NCBI GenBank assembly: GCA_033296885.1
Contig: MU863885.1
Coordinates: 372,001 to 436,000, forward strand
Origin: Triangularia verruculosa
Taxonomy: Eukaryota; Ascomycota; Sordariomycetes; Sordariales; Podosporaceae
Direction: 5' to 3'
DNA length: 64,000 nucleotides
In this document: positions 20,840-33,541 of the stretch, piece by piece
Layout of the letters: each line of letters opens with the position of its first letter
How positions within the stretch are numbered: the first letter of the stretch is position 1
Made by a program: the position numbers and the translations under genes
Notes under the pieces: generated by a model
What the model saw: only the letters and a program-made list of their open reading frames with translations
Databases searched by the model: none
What the model was told of the DNA's origin: nothing

Positions 20840-22521
20840 ATGAAATCACCCATTCTTACCTGGACGGTATTGTTCCTTACCTTGGGCAACCATGTTGCTC
20901 ATGGCCAGCTGCAGCCCGCCGACATCAGAGACCTGCCCGTGGTAAGGAATGGCTCCACGGTCCTACTCGACAACAAACCCTGGAAAGCAGTCGGCGCAAA
21001 CGTCTACTGGCTCGGCCTTGACGAGAATGTCACCCCTCCTGCAGGAGAACCCTACTACGCGCCCCTCCACGCAAGCTACCCGACCCCCGGCCGCATCACC
21101 CAGATCATGTCCATCATCACAGCCCTGGGGGGCACCATGATCCGCTCCCACACGCTCGGCGTCAGCGTCGGCAACCCTCTCAGTCTCTGGCCCTCGCCCG
21201 ACAAAGCCAACCCTGCCGCGTTCGAACCCATCGACTGGGCCGTATACCAAGCCCGAGTCTACGGTCTCCGTCTGATGGTCCCCCTTGTCGATAACTTTGA
21301 CTACTACCACGGCGGAAAATACACCTTCCTCCGGTGGGCCGGGTTCAACCTCTCTCGAACCGTCGACGAGCGTAACCCTCTAGTCCAAGAGTTCTACAAT
21401 GACCCCAAGGTAGTCAACTTGTTCAAGAGATACATCGAGACGTTATTGTCGCATATGAATCCATACACCAACCTGACATACGCCGAGGACCCGACAATCT
21501 TTGCCATCGAGACGGGAAATGAGCTTTGCGGGCCGGTATGGGGAGACATGGACGTTCCAAGAGAATGGGTGAGGGACATTGGACGGTTCGTAAAAGGGCT
21601 GGCTCCCAAGAAGCTGTTTGTGGATGGCACGTATGGGGTCAACAGAACCCATCTCGAAGCGGAGGAGGTGGACATTTTCTCGAACCACTATTACCCGGTC
21701 AGTACCGCGAAGCTGCGGAGGGATTTGGAGACCTGTGAGTGAATCTCTCTTTGTGCCGGGGTTCTTTTCTGGTTGAGGACGACTGCCGGGCAGGAAAGCT
21801 GGACGGTCGGTTTCCGTCTTGGGTGTACAGAAGTGTGCTGTGAGGAATTGCTGGCTATTTGCTAGCGAAACTTCACAACTGCCTTCTCAACTGCAGGCCC
21901 GGGCTCCTGCCATCTCCGAACTAAGAGAGAGCAGGAGGCGCAGGCTCGCCAGGAGCGTCTTGCCCGGTTCACTAACCCTTCTCACCCAGTGGCCTCGGTC
22001 GATAAGCCCTACTTCATCGGTGAGTACGGCTGGCTAGGCAATGCTGCCTCCGCCGACGCAAGCCTTCCAGCATGGTACCGGGAAATCGAGAGGAGTTCAA
22101 AGGTCATGGGAGATACACTCTGGTCTCTGTTTGGCCACAACGTCCCCAACTGCAATGTGAGTTAAAATGACTCCCACTCGGGCCAGAGAGCATCCGGTCG
22201 GTCGTTTACTCACGCCACCCCCATACCCAGTCCTCATACCCCATACCCCATCTTGTTTTGCTTTTCCGATAGCATCTTCCCCTATTTCCCGCGTCGTTGA
22301 TATCCACAATCCCCAGGCTCCCAAGACTGCTGACGCAAACTTGGTAGACATTTGTTGAACACAATGACGGGTTCACCATGCAATATGGAAACCCTGCCCA
22401 CGCCGCCCAGATCAAAATCGTACGGCAACACTTGATTAAAATGAGCCAGGACTTGTCGATCTCCGCAGATGCAGATTTGCCACCTGTTTCATGCCCGCCG
22501 CCAACATCGTTGGTGTCGTGA
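20840..22521 (+). CDS. Secreted GH5_7 endo-1,4-beta-mannanase-like glycoside hydrolase
   Basis: Model: join(20840..21734,21897..22156,22348..22521), 442 aa. A signal peptide (about residues 1-22) leads into a GH5 (alpha/beta)8 barrel. It shows KAVGANVYWLG, MIRSHTLGVSVG, the acid/base Glu in IETGNELCGP (about residue 228), the IFSNHYYPV segment, and the nucleophile Glu in PYFIGEYGW (about 341). DTLWSLFGHN and FVEHNDGFTMQYGN follow as in subfamily 7. Predicted to cut beta-1,4-mannan in plant cell walls outside the cell. The second exon starts with a charged, Gln/Glu/Arg-rich stretch of about 30 residues (KREQEAQARQERLARF) between the barrel strands, which is unusual for the family. The intron before it is 162 bp with a good polypyrimidine tract, so a different splice choice is possible. 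Confidence 0.85.
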
Positions 22522-23359
22522 CGTTGTCGAAATGTACTAGGGAAGGGAGGGTTGTGTAGGGGAAAAGTTGTTTGCCCGGAAAAACAAAGAATTGGAGATC
22601 TGATCTCGAGGACCCTGCATGAGCCCTGACCATCGGCGTATTTTGATCGGTTGGAATCCACACTTGGTTTTTCCAAAGTTCTTAGATGCGTCAGCTCCCT
22701 CATCGTGTAGGAGCCTGGCCAGTAAGCCGCTTCATAGCTATCATGATTATTTGGAATGGCCGTTGCCACAGTTTACGCTCATGCCGACCCGAGCGTTCCC
22801 GCGGTGCGGAGGGGGTCAATCACTGGCCAGAAAACAGCTTAGGTGTTCAGCCTTCCGGACAACAAGGATCTCGACTCTTCTGATAGCTCGTGGGTGTCGA
22901 AAGGTGAATGGACCACGAGTTCCCGCTTGCAGGGAAGGCAGTTCGAGAGATACACCCTAAAAATCCCCTACATGCTTGGCGATCGACAAATAAGGATGGG
23001 AGGTCACTGGAGGTATGGGCTTCTGCTGAACGCGGTGCGCCTCCAGCCCCGAATTGTTAGTCCCCTGAGCCCTGTAACACAGAATAGTTAGTTACCTAGC
23101 AGGGGTTAGTCCGGGGAGCTAGGAGGGGTGGGTGAGAAGGGATGCTCAGCAAGTTCAGGCCCAGCAGGGACGAACCCGTACCTCTCTGCCCCTCTCCAAT
23201 CCCCGACAGGACCCTTTCCCGTGGTCGGGGATATTGCTGAGAGCCTTTCCATCATAAGACAGGTCTGAGCTGGAAGCCAACTGGGAGATATTTTTCCAAC
23301 GAAACCACCACCATATCTCCTTCCCCTCGTCGGCAGTTATATCAACACCAGACAACAAT
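22522..23359. other. Intergenic region, no gene seen
   Basis: An 838-bp spacer between two + strand genes. It presumably carries the promoter of the Zn2Cys6 gene. No motif-bearing frame is present. Confidence 0.4.
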
Positions 23360-26142
23360 ATGAGTGCAACTTCAGCTTCGGTGGTGTCGTGCGTTGAGTG
23401 TCAGAGGCGCAAGCAGAAGGTAAAGTCTGGCTAAAGCACTCGCAACGGCCCGGGTTGCATTAGATGTTGGCTGACGACTCGATCCAGTGCAACAAACAGT
23501 TTCCTTGCAATCATTGCTTGAAGCGAGGAGTCTCCCATCTGTGCCGCTTTGTTTCGAAGGGGGTTTCTTCCAAGGCGAGCAAGGACGATACTTTCCTCAA
23601 CGACAGCCAGTCGAGGTAAGCTGATTGACGGGGTACTATTGGACTTTACCAGCTGACCTCTACTTTTCCCGCGTCGATAGGCCCTCAAAGAAGCGGGGCC
23701 TAGATGGTGACGGTTACGGCGACGTCCTTGACGGAGTTGCGGACCATGACAATGAATATTCTGCGGCTGAGGTGAGCGATGCTCTGATTGCCCTCGGCTA
23801 CATGTCCCACGACCATCACTTGGTGCTTGGGAATGGAAATGGGCCCAAGGTAAGCGAATGTTGTCCCCTTATTCCGTACTTGGGACCCCAGGCAAACTGA
23901 CAAGCGAATAGCCAGGAAAGGATGTCGTCGACGAAGCTGAGCCATCGGAAGAACTCAAGGCTGCTCTCGAATCCATGCCTGCAAAGCCCTACACCGATTG
24001 CCTCATCGATAACTGGCTGAACGGTGCCAACCACCACTACTAGTATGTCCATTTTTGTGTTGCTCGCTCCGTTGCGGCGCTGGCTGACCAACTTCTGAAG
24101 TGCCCTCTATCCCTCTGAATTTCGAACCCAGTACGATGGCTGGTGGGCCACTCCGCCCAACAAGGTGTCGCCAGAGCTTACCAGCTTGATCTTGAGGGTC
24201 TGTGCTTGTTCGCTGCATTTCATCATTGACGACAGTGTCAAGGAGAGACTTGAGACCGAGCTGAAGGCCGATGCGGTGACATTTGCCCAACGCATGCATA
24301 ATGCGGCAGACAAGCTCAGCACCAGCATCTCTCCAGGCAAGGGTGGTCTGGTTCATGTCCAGCAGTTGTTTCTGACGGCGTTTTGGTACAAATCCGCCGA
24401 GAAATGGACCGAGGCATGGCATGCCCTGAGCAGAGCCATCCGTGCTGCTAATGAAATTGGTAATTCCCACCAGTCTAGTTGTTGTTTCTGTTGGCTAACC
24501 GGTCTGTGACAAGGCCTGCATCGAGATTCTCTGTCTGAAGGTATGTCGGAGTTTGACCGTGAAATGAGAAGGCGTCTCTGGGGTGTTCTCTACATGTGGG
24601 ACTTGTGAGTAGGCATTCTTCCCATATTTCGGGTGCATCGACTTACAATTGGTGCTTAGTGCCCTTGGTTCCATGCTCTCCCGCCCGCTTCTCGTCAACC
24701 ACGCCGATTGCACGTTTGTAATGCCGACTCTAGCTCTCGAAATCGATCCGGAGCGTCCCAACCAGCCGTCGCCGTTTCGCCACATGAACTTGCACTGTCA
24801 GTTATGTCTGGCCATGGCAGCCGAGTTTGCTCCTCGTCCAGATGGCAAAGTTGATGAGGCCGATCAGGCCAAGAGACTTCGCGATGTCGTATACAAGTGG
24901 TTCGATAATCTACCTCAAGAGTATTCGCGGAAGAACCCTGATACTCAGTGGGACAAGGAATTCGATTGGGTAGTTTTCCAGCGCCGGTATCTTCACCTGA
25001 TAGGGTACATGTCTCTCTTTAGTCCGCTGAAGGCTTTCGTCACCCGTAACTCGGGTAAGCCGCTGACAGAGCTGGAATCTTCACTGCGTGCATCCGGTGT
25101 TCAAGCTGGACTCGACCTGATGGATGTGTCCTGGAGCTTCTTTGAGAACCTGGTTTCAGTTGGCGCGAAGTTCCACTATGCCATCTTTTGCATTTTTGAT
25201 GCCACGACGGTCATGTGCTCTGCATTCGTCCACGATGAAGTCCGCAACCTTCCACAGCGTGAGACCGTGCTCGAGGCCATCAACAAGGGCCTTCACATGC
25301 TTGAGGAGACATATTCCGAATCCAAGACCACAGCGGCACTGTACCGCATTCTCAAGGGCCTCCTCATCAACCTTCCCTTGAGTCCGCAAGAAAAGGGCGT
25401 CATTGGAGCTCCGAAGCGTAGTAGGGCTTCCGACTCGAAGCAAATAGAGGCCAGTACCGCAGAGGCAGGATCTTCCTCCAATCCGTTGGCAAGAAGAATT
25501 CTGTCGGATCGTATTTCGGAGGGTGTAGCTCTCGGTTCGGGCGGCGACGGCACCTTGGTTGAGTCTCGACTGGGTTCGAAGGGTTCTGGATCGGTGGTAT
25601 CATCGTCGAACAACCTCCCTTCACCGAATGTTCCAATGTCCTCGAATGCTCCAATTCCACCTGCAATCCGCCAGGTGCCTGATGGTTATCCATCGATGGA
25701 CAATCGGCCACCGCCCAACGGCCAGTATTACTCGAGCCAGATCCCTCCGCCGGATGTGCCGCCACCGCAGTACTATGGTTCCGTCGACCAGTTCATCCCT
25801 TCTTCAAGTGCCGGGTTGGTACCTTCGAACAATTATCTCCTGTCGGATAGTTTCGTACCCAGCAATGGGTTTGTGCCGTCCAACGACTTCCAGTTCGACA
25901 ACAACAACGACCACCATCATGTCTTCCACTCGGGGCCATCTGAGCATCTTGGATACACCCAATCCGCATGGGAACCCTCTCCCGATCCCAATTCTAACTT
26001 CGGTTTGCTTCAAGGAGCAATCCTGGAGGTTTCTGAAGATGCGGTGCCCGCTGTTCCGAGCGTGCTAGAGTATTGGGACTGGCAGCAGCTAGATCTGGGA
26101 AACCCTGGTTACTGGGGAAATCAACAGCCTCCGCACATGTAA
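23360..26142 (+). CDS. Zn2Cys6 transcription factor with fungal-specific TF domain
   Basis: Model: join(23360..23419,23488..23615,23681..23849,23912..24042,24101..24459,24514..24604,24660..26142), 806 aa. The six introns are 54-68 bp and all junctions are in frame. The first intron lies inside the DNA-binding cluster. The spliced cluster is canonical, C11-X2-C14-X6-C21-X5-C27-X2-C30-X8-C39, with a basic QRRKQK stretch. The middle holds the fungal-specific TF homology region (GLHRDSLSEGMSEFDREMRRRLWGV, then LGSMLSRPLLVNHADC). The last about 230 residues are Pro/Ser/Asn-rich with repeated FVPSNGFVPSN-type segments, which could be an activation region. The target genes cannot be told from sequence. 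The mannanase gene next door is a possible but unsupported target. Confidence 0.9.
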
Positions 26143-27416
26143 AGGGCGTTTCCTGGGGTTGAACTTGACTTTGAGCTGGTTAATCGGTTTTTCTTGGTAT
26201 CGTGTATTTTGAGCGACGGCGTACGCGTAGGCATGGCGCGGCGGTTCTTTTAGGAATGGGTCGACGATCATGGAAAGGGAGGGCATTTTTCAGTCAGATG
26301 GTTGGAGGTTCTTTGTAATGAGTAGCTAGGAGTGAGGCCTTTGAGGAAGTCGGGGATAAATAGCTGGTGCTGCGCATGTTTGCTCTGAAGATGGAATCTC
26401 TTGAATACGACGTCGATAGTGTGTTTCTGATTTATTTTCCCTCTTGCACTGGTACAAGATTGGCAGTTTGTCTCTCTCCGGGGATCGTCGGTCCAAAATT
26501 AGGGGCAAGAGAAGGGACCCGGGGGTCGCATAGGATCCTCGCATGAACAAGAGCCAGAGCTGAAAAGCAACTGCCCTAATCTTTGTGATATGGATGGTAG
26601 GTCCCACGGGTCCGTCTGTCGTCCCATAGTGCCAACACCCCGAAGACTTTCGGACCTAGTGGACCCTGGGTCGGGAGTCGAATTGGATGGATTTCGGGTT
26701 TCACAAGCATTGACAACGAGATGAGGGAGTGCCTGCCAGCTTGAGTGGGCCGCATTGAATCGAGATCGTATATGCTGTATCTGTGGAAGCCACCAAAAAG
26801 ATTCTAGGTGCTCTGCCGTGTGGCTTGAAACCTCATACGACCGTTGTTCTAGCCACGTGTGAAAGGAAGTGAATAGTATATCCCAGAACAGATGGTGGGT
26901 GTGGTTCAGATAGGAATCTCTGCCACTATTGGAAGCTGAGGTCTGGCCAGGGCCTGGACATGATCTGATGGATGCTGCAAGTTGAGAAGCTCAGCACATC
27001 GCGAAAGCCCAGCCCAATAAAACACACCAGGAAGTACAGGGCAGTGGGTCCTTTTCGCTATGCACGTTCCAGCTAATCACTATCAGTTATCGGTGCCCAG
27101 GGATTCCCACTTACAGAGTCCCTCAGTTAAACCGGCTGCCCCAAAGCGGCAGGTGCATCCCGGAAATGGCACACACTGTCGTGAGCCGTTCATTCGGCAT
27201 CCTCCTCACCCCAATCAACCCGACCAAAACGCACTACACGGAAAAATAATGCGGTTTTGGCCACCAGCCTTGACGGGTGAGCTCCGGATATGTCTCGCGG
27301 GAGGGGTACAGAGAGCTTCTCCACTTGCAAAGACACGAACCCCTCAAACTCTCAGACAGTCCTTGTGCCTGGCAAGCCGTCGGCATCTCACTTCAACATC
27401 ATCTCCTAGATTCAAA
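26143..27416. other. Intergenic region, no gene seen
   Basis: 1.27 kb between two + strand genes. The frame at 27060-27509 overlaps the first exon of the next gene in another phase and lacks motifs. A CCAAT (CACCCCAATCAACC) lies at about 27209, roughly 205 bp before the next start codon. Confidence 0.4.
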
Positions 27417-28704
27417 ATGACACTGAAAAACGAAGATGCCCCAAACCGGAATGCCTGGGTCGGGAGTGCTGGTGCCGCAGGCTATGACCTGAGAAGTGAG
27501 TTGCTCTGACTCCCTCGAGGTGAGATGTCCGAGGCTCATGATCAACGCTCACTTAGGCGATGTTATGACAACTCCCACTGCATCCATGCTTGCTGCCATC
27601 CAAAACTGTACGCTGCTTGACGATGTATTCCAAGAGGATCCTACAACTCTGGGCTTGGAAGCTCACTGTGCTGCCTTGACTGGAAAGGAGGCCGGTCTGT
27701 TCGTTCTGTCCGGAACCATGGGCAATCAGCTGGCGTTGAGATCCCTCTTGACACAGCCGCCACATGGCCTTGTGTGCGATTACCGTTCTCACATTGTGAA
27801 ATATGAAGCTGGAGGGTGAGTATACCATCTCTTGACTCCTTGATTTATAGATACTGACCTCTCCCACAGCGTCTCTGCCTTGACAGGTGCTACCGTCAAG
27901 ACAATTGTGCCCAAGAATGGGATCTACCTGACTTTGGAAGACATCAAAGCAAATGTCTATCTGGATGATGATGTGCACACATGCCCAACTCGGGTCGTCA
28001 GCTTGGAAAACACCCTCAATGGCATGATCATGCCTCTCCAAGAGGTTCAACGCATATCGGCTTTTGCAAGGGAACACGGGCTGAAAATGCACTGTGATGG
28101 AGCAAGGCTTTGGGAAGCGGCGGCTTCGGGTGCGGGAAGCCTCAAAGAGTTTGCCTCATGCTTCGACACTCTCACGCTGTGTTTTTCCAAGGGCCTCGGG
28201 GCTCCCATCGGCAGCGTCCTTGTTGGGGACAAGAACATCATCAAGCATTCCCGCTGGGTGAGAAAGTCGATTGGTGGCGGACTTCGACAATCAGGAGTCG
28301 TCACGGCAGCGGCCCGAGTGGCCGTCGACGAGACATTTGGCAAAGGGCCAAATGGTGAAGGAGGCTTGCTTCGGGATACCCATGCTTTGGCACAGCAGAT
28401 ATCTGGGATTTGGACAGGTCTCGGAGGCAAACTTCTTCATCCAGTACATACCAATATGGTATGGCTTGACCTCGAAGATGCGAAATGTGCCGATGAGAGG
28501 GTTGATGAGGTGGGAAAAGAGGCTGGGTTGAAACTTATGGGCGGTAGACTGGTGATACACTATCAGATCTACCAAAACCGGGAGTTTGTTGTTCCTCGGC
28601 TTGAACACATCTTCAAGACGATTTTGGGCGAGAAGAATGGAAACAGCAAGGGCTTCAAAGGAGATGATGGAGAGAAATCCATGTATAGATCCACATCACA
28701 GTAA
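27417..28704 (+). CDS. GLY1: L-threonine aldolase (PLP-dependent), Gly1-like
   Basis: Model: join(27417..27495,27557..27815,27870..28704), 390 aa. The protein is a fold-type I PLP enzyme of the beta-eliminating lyase / threonine aldolase family. It begins with a short leader and then shows the conserved DVMTTPTASMLAAIQN and FVLSGTMGNQLALRS. HCDGARLWEAA follows (Asp to the PLP pyridine N, about residue 188), then TLCFSKGLGAPIGSVL with the PLP-binding Lys (about 220), and RKSIGGGLRQSGVV. It splits L-threonine or L-allo-threonine into glycine and acetaldehyde and supplies glycine. Introns of 61 and 54 bp (GTGAGT donors) join in frame. The C-terminal about 25 residues are polar and look disordered. 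Confidence 0.93.
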
Positions 28705-30198
28705 GGCGTCGTCGAATAGAGGCCTATACATCGTAAAATGCTTCTCCGATTGTTGATGCCGACAATCGAAGCCCCTTGCCAGGTCAATGGGTAAGGCCGA
28801 GATTGCGGGCGGAGTCCCGTCTTCCCGTCCTCCCAATCACATTGTTTCCGGGTATATCGGGCTGCCAGATGACTTCGAGAACAATCATGCAAGATGAAAT
28901 GCCGTTGTGAGGGACAAAGAACCACAGTGGAAAGATGACTAATGAGACCGAGAGGCCGGAGCAACTAGGCAAAGCACGACAGGTGGCTTGCTTAACGATG
29001 CCCTCAGCTCCTTAGGTGAGGGCCACAAAGCTTCTCTGGGCGCACCGTTTAAGTGGAAAGGGTGGGCCGGTGGCAGAGAACTTTACTTACCGCCTCAACC
29101 AGTGGTGGGTAGGTGCCTCTGTTGAGGAGCACCATCCCGCGTCTCTGCAGGCTCTCTACCCCGCCTTAGCCCCATGGTGAGGGCCCCTGCTTCTGGCTGA
29201 CGTCACCATGGATCTGCCTGTCCCAGCGAATGGAAACGCTAGAAGAGCTGCGGACCGGGCCTATGCCGGGGCTTTTACAGTGCAGAATGCGGGGAAAGCT
29301 CCAAGAAGCTCCAAATATCCAACGTCTTGCCATCTCTCTTGACCGACGGAATACAGCCTAGAGCGGTGAACTATCAAGAATTGCCCGGTTGTGGCAGGTG
29401 CTACATGCGCAGAAAGAGCCTCCTGTGAGAGGATGGAATGCAAGGCCGTTCTCGTCCGGGTGCACAAGCAGTAAAATGGCCGCGATGGAGGTTAATTTCA
29501 CCTCGTGGACAAATTCGAGAAGAGGTACCTGATCCGGACACATCCAATCCATGGGTGATGCATCTCGAAGCGGCAGAAAAGAGAATTGGAGAAAATAATG
29601 AGAGATATGACGATTGTGGGGAGCGCGCCAAGGAACCCACCTTTGACGACAACCTGGAAGAGACATGCTCAAGACACAGATCCTGGAATCTAGGAACATG
29701 ATCAGCGTGACTCTGCTGGTATTTTGTCCCAATTTTGCGCCGGCTGCCATGATGAAGTGGAACGCACGGCAAGGTTATTGCAACATTAACTGCATGCAGA
29801 ACTGGCAGCTGCCCTGCAGAATTTAATAAAGTGCTGATTCTGGGCTTGACGACGCCACCATTCCCAATCGCTCCTGCCTCTTGTGAAAGGAAACCGTAGG
29901 CTGTTGAGGAGGAGGAGGAGGGCAGAAGCCTAAGACGGCCTTGCCTTCCGTCTGATCTTGTCATCCGGTCCTCGTGCCCCTGTCGTCCTTGCTCCTGCCA
30001 ACTATATATCACCGGTCTATCTGCTTATTCGCCAATTGCTTCTGGGTCCCTTCCCTTCTCCTTATTCCTGCCTCGACTTCTCTCTCTCTTTCCGAGTCAG
30101 ACTTTCTCCGACCAAACAACCTCACCTCTCACACTCCACCCCGCATCTCCATCTCACATTTCTAACGCACAAGATTGCAACCGCGTGGGTACCTTACG
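28705..30198. other. Intergenic region upstream of trehalase, with inverted repeats
   Basis: 1.5 kb without a supported gene. It holds three perfect inverted repeats: GCCCTCA/TGAGGGC at 29000-29023, CCTCAAC/GTTGAGG at 29093-29127 and CCATGGTGA/TCACCATGG at 29172-29211. Minus-strand frames at 29358-30012 overlap each other and lack motifs. A (GAG)n run lies at about 29907-29922. Confidence 0.4.
29977..30009 (+). promoter_or_regulatory. Possible stress element and TATA box of the trehalase gene
   Basis: CCCCT (29977-29981) matches the STRE core, and CTATATAT (30002-30009) is a TATA-like box about 190 bp before the trehalase ATG. STREs drive stress-responsive trehalose genes in yeast. One copy is weak evidence here. 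Confidence 0.25.
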
Positions 30199-32433
30199 AT
30201 GCTACCGCCGGTGCACCACCGCCTCGTGGCAGGCGCCGTGCTTGCACTGTCGGCGACCGCAGCCGTCGCCAGCCCTCAGCCCCTCTGGGTCAATGGTTCG
30301 GTGGTTGCGCCCTGCGACTCGCCTCTCTACTGTCAGGGTGATATTCTCAAAGCGATCCAGCTTGCCCATCCCTTCTCCGACTCCAAGACATTTGTCGACA
30401 TGTAGGTTTCATTATCGATCTTTTGTTCATGCCTGTCTGAGACATGTTCTGACCGTGAAACGCCAGGCCCACCATTAAGCCACTGGATGAAGTCCTGGAG
30501 GCTTTCCAGAAACTCTCTCTGCCCCTCAGCAACAACACTGAGCTGCAGAACTTCTTCAGGGAGAATTTCGCTCCAGCCGGCGGAGAGCTGGAGGAGGTGC
30601 CCAAGGGGGAGCTTGAGACCAACCCCGTCTTCTTGGACAGAGTCTCCGACCCAGTTGTCAGAGAGTTCGTGACCAAGGTTATCGACATTTGGCCCGATCT
30701 CACCAGACGATATGCGGGTGGCTCCAACAACTGCACAGAATGCGCCAATTCATTCATCCCCATCAACCGCACCTTTGTGGTCGCCGGCGGTCGCTTCCGG
30801 GAGCCCTACTACTGGGACTCCTACTGGATCCTTGAGGGTCTCCTGCGCACCGGGGGTTCCTTCGTGGAGATCTCGAAGAATATCATCGAGAACTTCCTCG
30901 ACATGGTTGATACTATTGGCTTCGTGCCCAACGGCGCCAGGGCTTATTATCTGAACCGCAGCCAGCCACCCCTGCTCTCCTTGATGGTCAAGACCTACAT
31001 TGACCACACGAATGACACCAGCATTCTGGACCGGGCCGTGCCACTTTTGATCAAAGAGCATGACTTTTGGGCCACCAACCGCACCGTCAAAGTTGAGAAG
31101 AATGGCAAGGAGTATTACCTCAACAGGTGAGTGTCTATGAACTGTTCAAAAGAGAGAGAGAGGAGATGCTTACATAGACAACAGATACTTTGTCAATAAC
31201 AATCAGCCCCGCCCTGAGTCGTACCGTGAGGACTACATCACGGCTAATAACGAGACATACCACGCCGAGACAGGTATAATATATCCTGTCAAAACGCCCC
31301 TCAACGAGACCGAGAAAGGAAAGGTCTATGCCAACCTTGCCAGTGGTGCGGAATCAGGTTGGGATTACAGCTCTCGTTGGCTACGCACACCCCTTGACGC
31401 AGCCGAGGACATCTATTTCCCTCTCCGCTCTCTGAATGTGCTCGAGACTATTCCCGTTGAGTTGAACTCGATTCTCTATCAGAACGAAGAGATCATCTCC
31501 TGCTTCCTCAGAGAGCAGGGCAACGATACTGAAGCGGAGAAATGGACGGCCAAGGCGACGACGAGAAGCCAAGCCATGTACGACGTCATGTGGAACTCAA
31601 CTTTGTGGTCGTATTTCGATTACAACCTGACGTCCGGCACCCAGAACATGTTCATTCCTGTTGACAAGGATGCCAGATCTAGGGAGACTGATCCCGCCCC
31701 TCCTGGACAACAGGTTTCGTTCCAGGTCGGACAGCTGTACCCATTTTGGACGGGCGCAGCTCCCAACCACCTCAAGAACAACCCCTTGGCGGTCGAACGA
31801 GCCTACGAGAGAGTAGCGGCTATGCTTGAGGAAAAGGCTGGCGGGATCCCTTCCACAAACTACTTTACTGGACAGCAGTGGGACGAACCTAATGTCTGGC
31901 CTCCTCTGATGCATGTCCTGATGGAGGGCCTGCGCAAGACACCGCCCACGTTTGGCGAGGATGATTCCTCGTACCAGGCGGTTCAAGATCTGAGCCTGAA
32001 ACTCGCACAGCGCTACATTGATTCCACCTTCTGCACCTGGTATGCCACGGGTGGCTCGACCTCAGAGACTCCCAAGCTTACCGGGTTGTCACCGGAGGCG
32101 AAGGGAACCATGTTTGAGAAGTACAGCGACAACGCTACCAATGTTGCTGGCGGAGGTGGCGAGTATGAGGTCGTTGAGGGCTTCGGCTGGTCCAACGGTG
32201 TGGCTATCTGGGCGGCTGATGTTTTTGCGGACCAGCTCAAGCGGCCTGATTGCGGCGATATCGAGGCGGCGAACGTTCACGCTAGAAGCGGTGCCCTCCT
32301 GCCTCCTGGATTCAACAAGCCCGCTAAGAGAGTGGCCAAGAACGAGGAGCAACTCGATAAGAGAGGAAGGTTCGCGGTCGAACTGGATTCCTGGGATGCC
32401 CAGTGGGTGAAGAAGTTTGGAAGCCACAACTAG
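30199..32433 (+). CDS. Secreted GH37 trehalase
   Basis: Model: join(30199..30401,30467..31126,31185..32433), 703 aa. A signal peptide (about 1-25, ending AAVASPQ) precedes a GH37 (alpha/alpha)6 catalytic domain. Signature 1 is AGGRFREPYYWDSYW (about 174-188) and signature 2 is QWDEPNVWPP (about 519-528). EGFGWSNGVAI near the C-terminus is also typical. Many N-X-S/T sites fit a glycosylated extracellular or wall enzyme that splits trehalose to glucose. It lacks the regulatory N-terminal extension of cytosolic neutral trehalase. The last about 35 residues contain two Lys-Arg sites (PAKR and DKRGRF) that a Kex2-type protease could cut. Introns of 65 and 58 bp join in frame. The frame upstream of the ATG opens at TTG, so 30199 is the start. 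Confidence 0.95.
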
Positions 32434-33541
32434 GACGAGAGAAAGTGAAAAGAGAAGGAAGATTCTTAGTGAAGTAATGATTCTTTTCATGTGTATTTGT
32501 TTTCTCCAGCTGTTGTTTGCGGATACCTCTTTGCTTTAGCTGTATATGCAGAGATACCATCAGTTTATGGTGTGTTGTTTACGGAGTACCTATTGAAGAT
32601 GAAGATGTACTTATATTAGGAGTTGAAATTCCGCACCTCAGAGCTGTAGCTCACAAAACTTGACGGCGATTACAAAATCCATACCTGCATTCGCGGGAAA
32701 GGTCTCAATTTCGTTTTCTCGCTGTGCGTCAACTTTACGCTCTTCTCTTCCTGGGATAACGATGGAAGATGGTTTGGCGCTCGACCTGCGTGGCGTCGTG
32801 ATAACGTCCCAACGGCCTTTCCTCGTCAGAGGATTATGCACCGAAACCAAAGCGTGATCCAAAGAATGCGGATCATCATGCTCATCATCGCTCACCCGTG
32901 TCTCGTAATGTCTCGTAGTGTCCGGATCTGGAACCCATGTCGGTATCAATAAGAATGAAGATAAATCGGTACATAGTGTAGAGCTGAGGCGCGGTCTAGA
33001 TTCCAGTCTAGTGTAGGTCCAGAGGGGTGATTGCCTGCATTGGTGGGGCTTCACCTGTTGCTGTAAGCCAAGCTTCCACGCCCCCATCCCCAAAATGACC
33101 ACTCTGCCCTAGTAGGGAGGAGAATGCGACTTTGGGGGACCAGGATGAGGATAACCAAGAGTTGAGCGACAAGGATGATATCAGGCTTGGGCGATCTGCT
33201 TCGTCTGGCGCGGGAGAGCAGCGGCGGGATATCACAGTCGCAGTAGGGAGCGGGAGTGTAGCATTATTGGGAGTGATGCCGAGGTTTTTTGCAGCTTTCT
33301 CTCCTTCCTCTCTTGATCCAAATCGATGGTGTTATTGTCGCTAAATTACGAATATTCTGGTGCTCTTTTGGTTGGAACGATTGCTTATGGAGGTGATGGT
33401 GGGTCTAAACCGAACGAGCAACACCACCACTATTGAACCATCACCGCCGCCATCACGCGACAACGTCATTCTCCTCCCAGGTTACAACCCCACCCATCTC
33501 CCGGGCGCGTTGAAGATTAGCTCAGTAAACAAACCACCATT
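32434..33541. other. Intergenic region, no supported gene
   Basis: 1.1 kb. A 154-codon minus-strand frame at 32638-33102 starts at GTG and has no recognisable domain. I leave it uncalled. Confidence 0.4.

Noticed and set aside
32638..33102. 154-codon minus frame downstream of trehalase
   Set aside because: It begins at GTG and shows no domain. Internal ATGs would leave a shorter frame, still without a motif.
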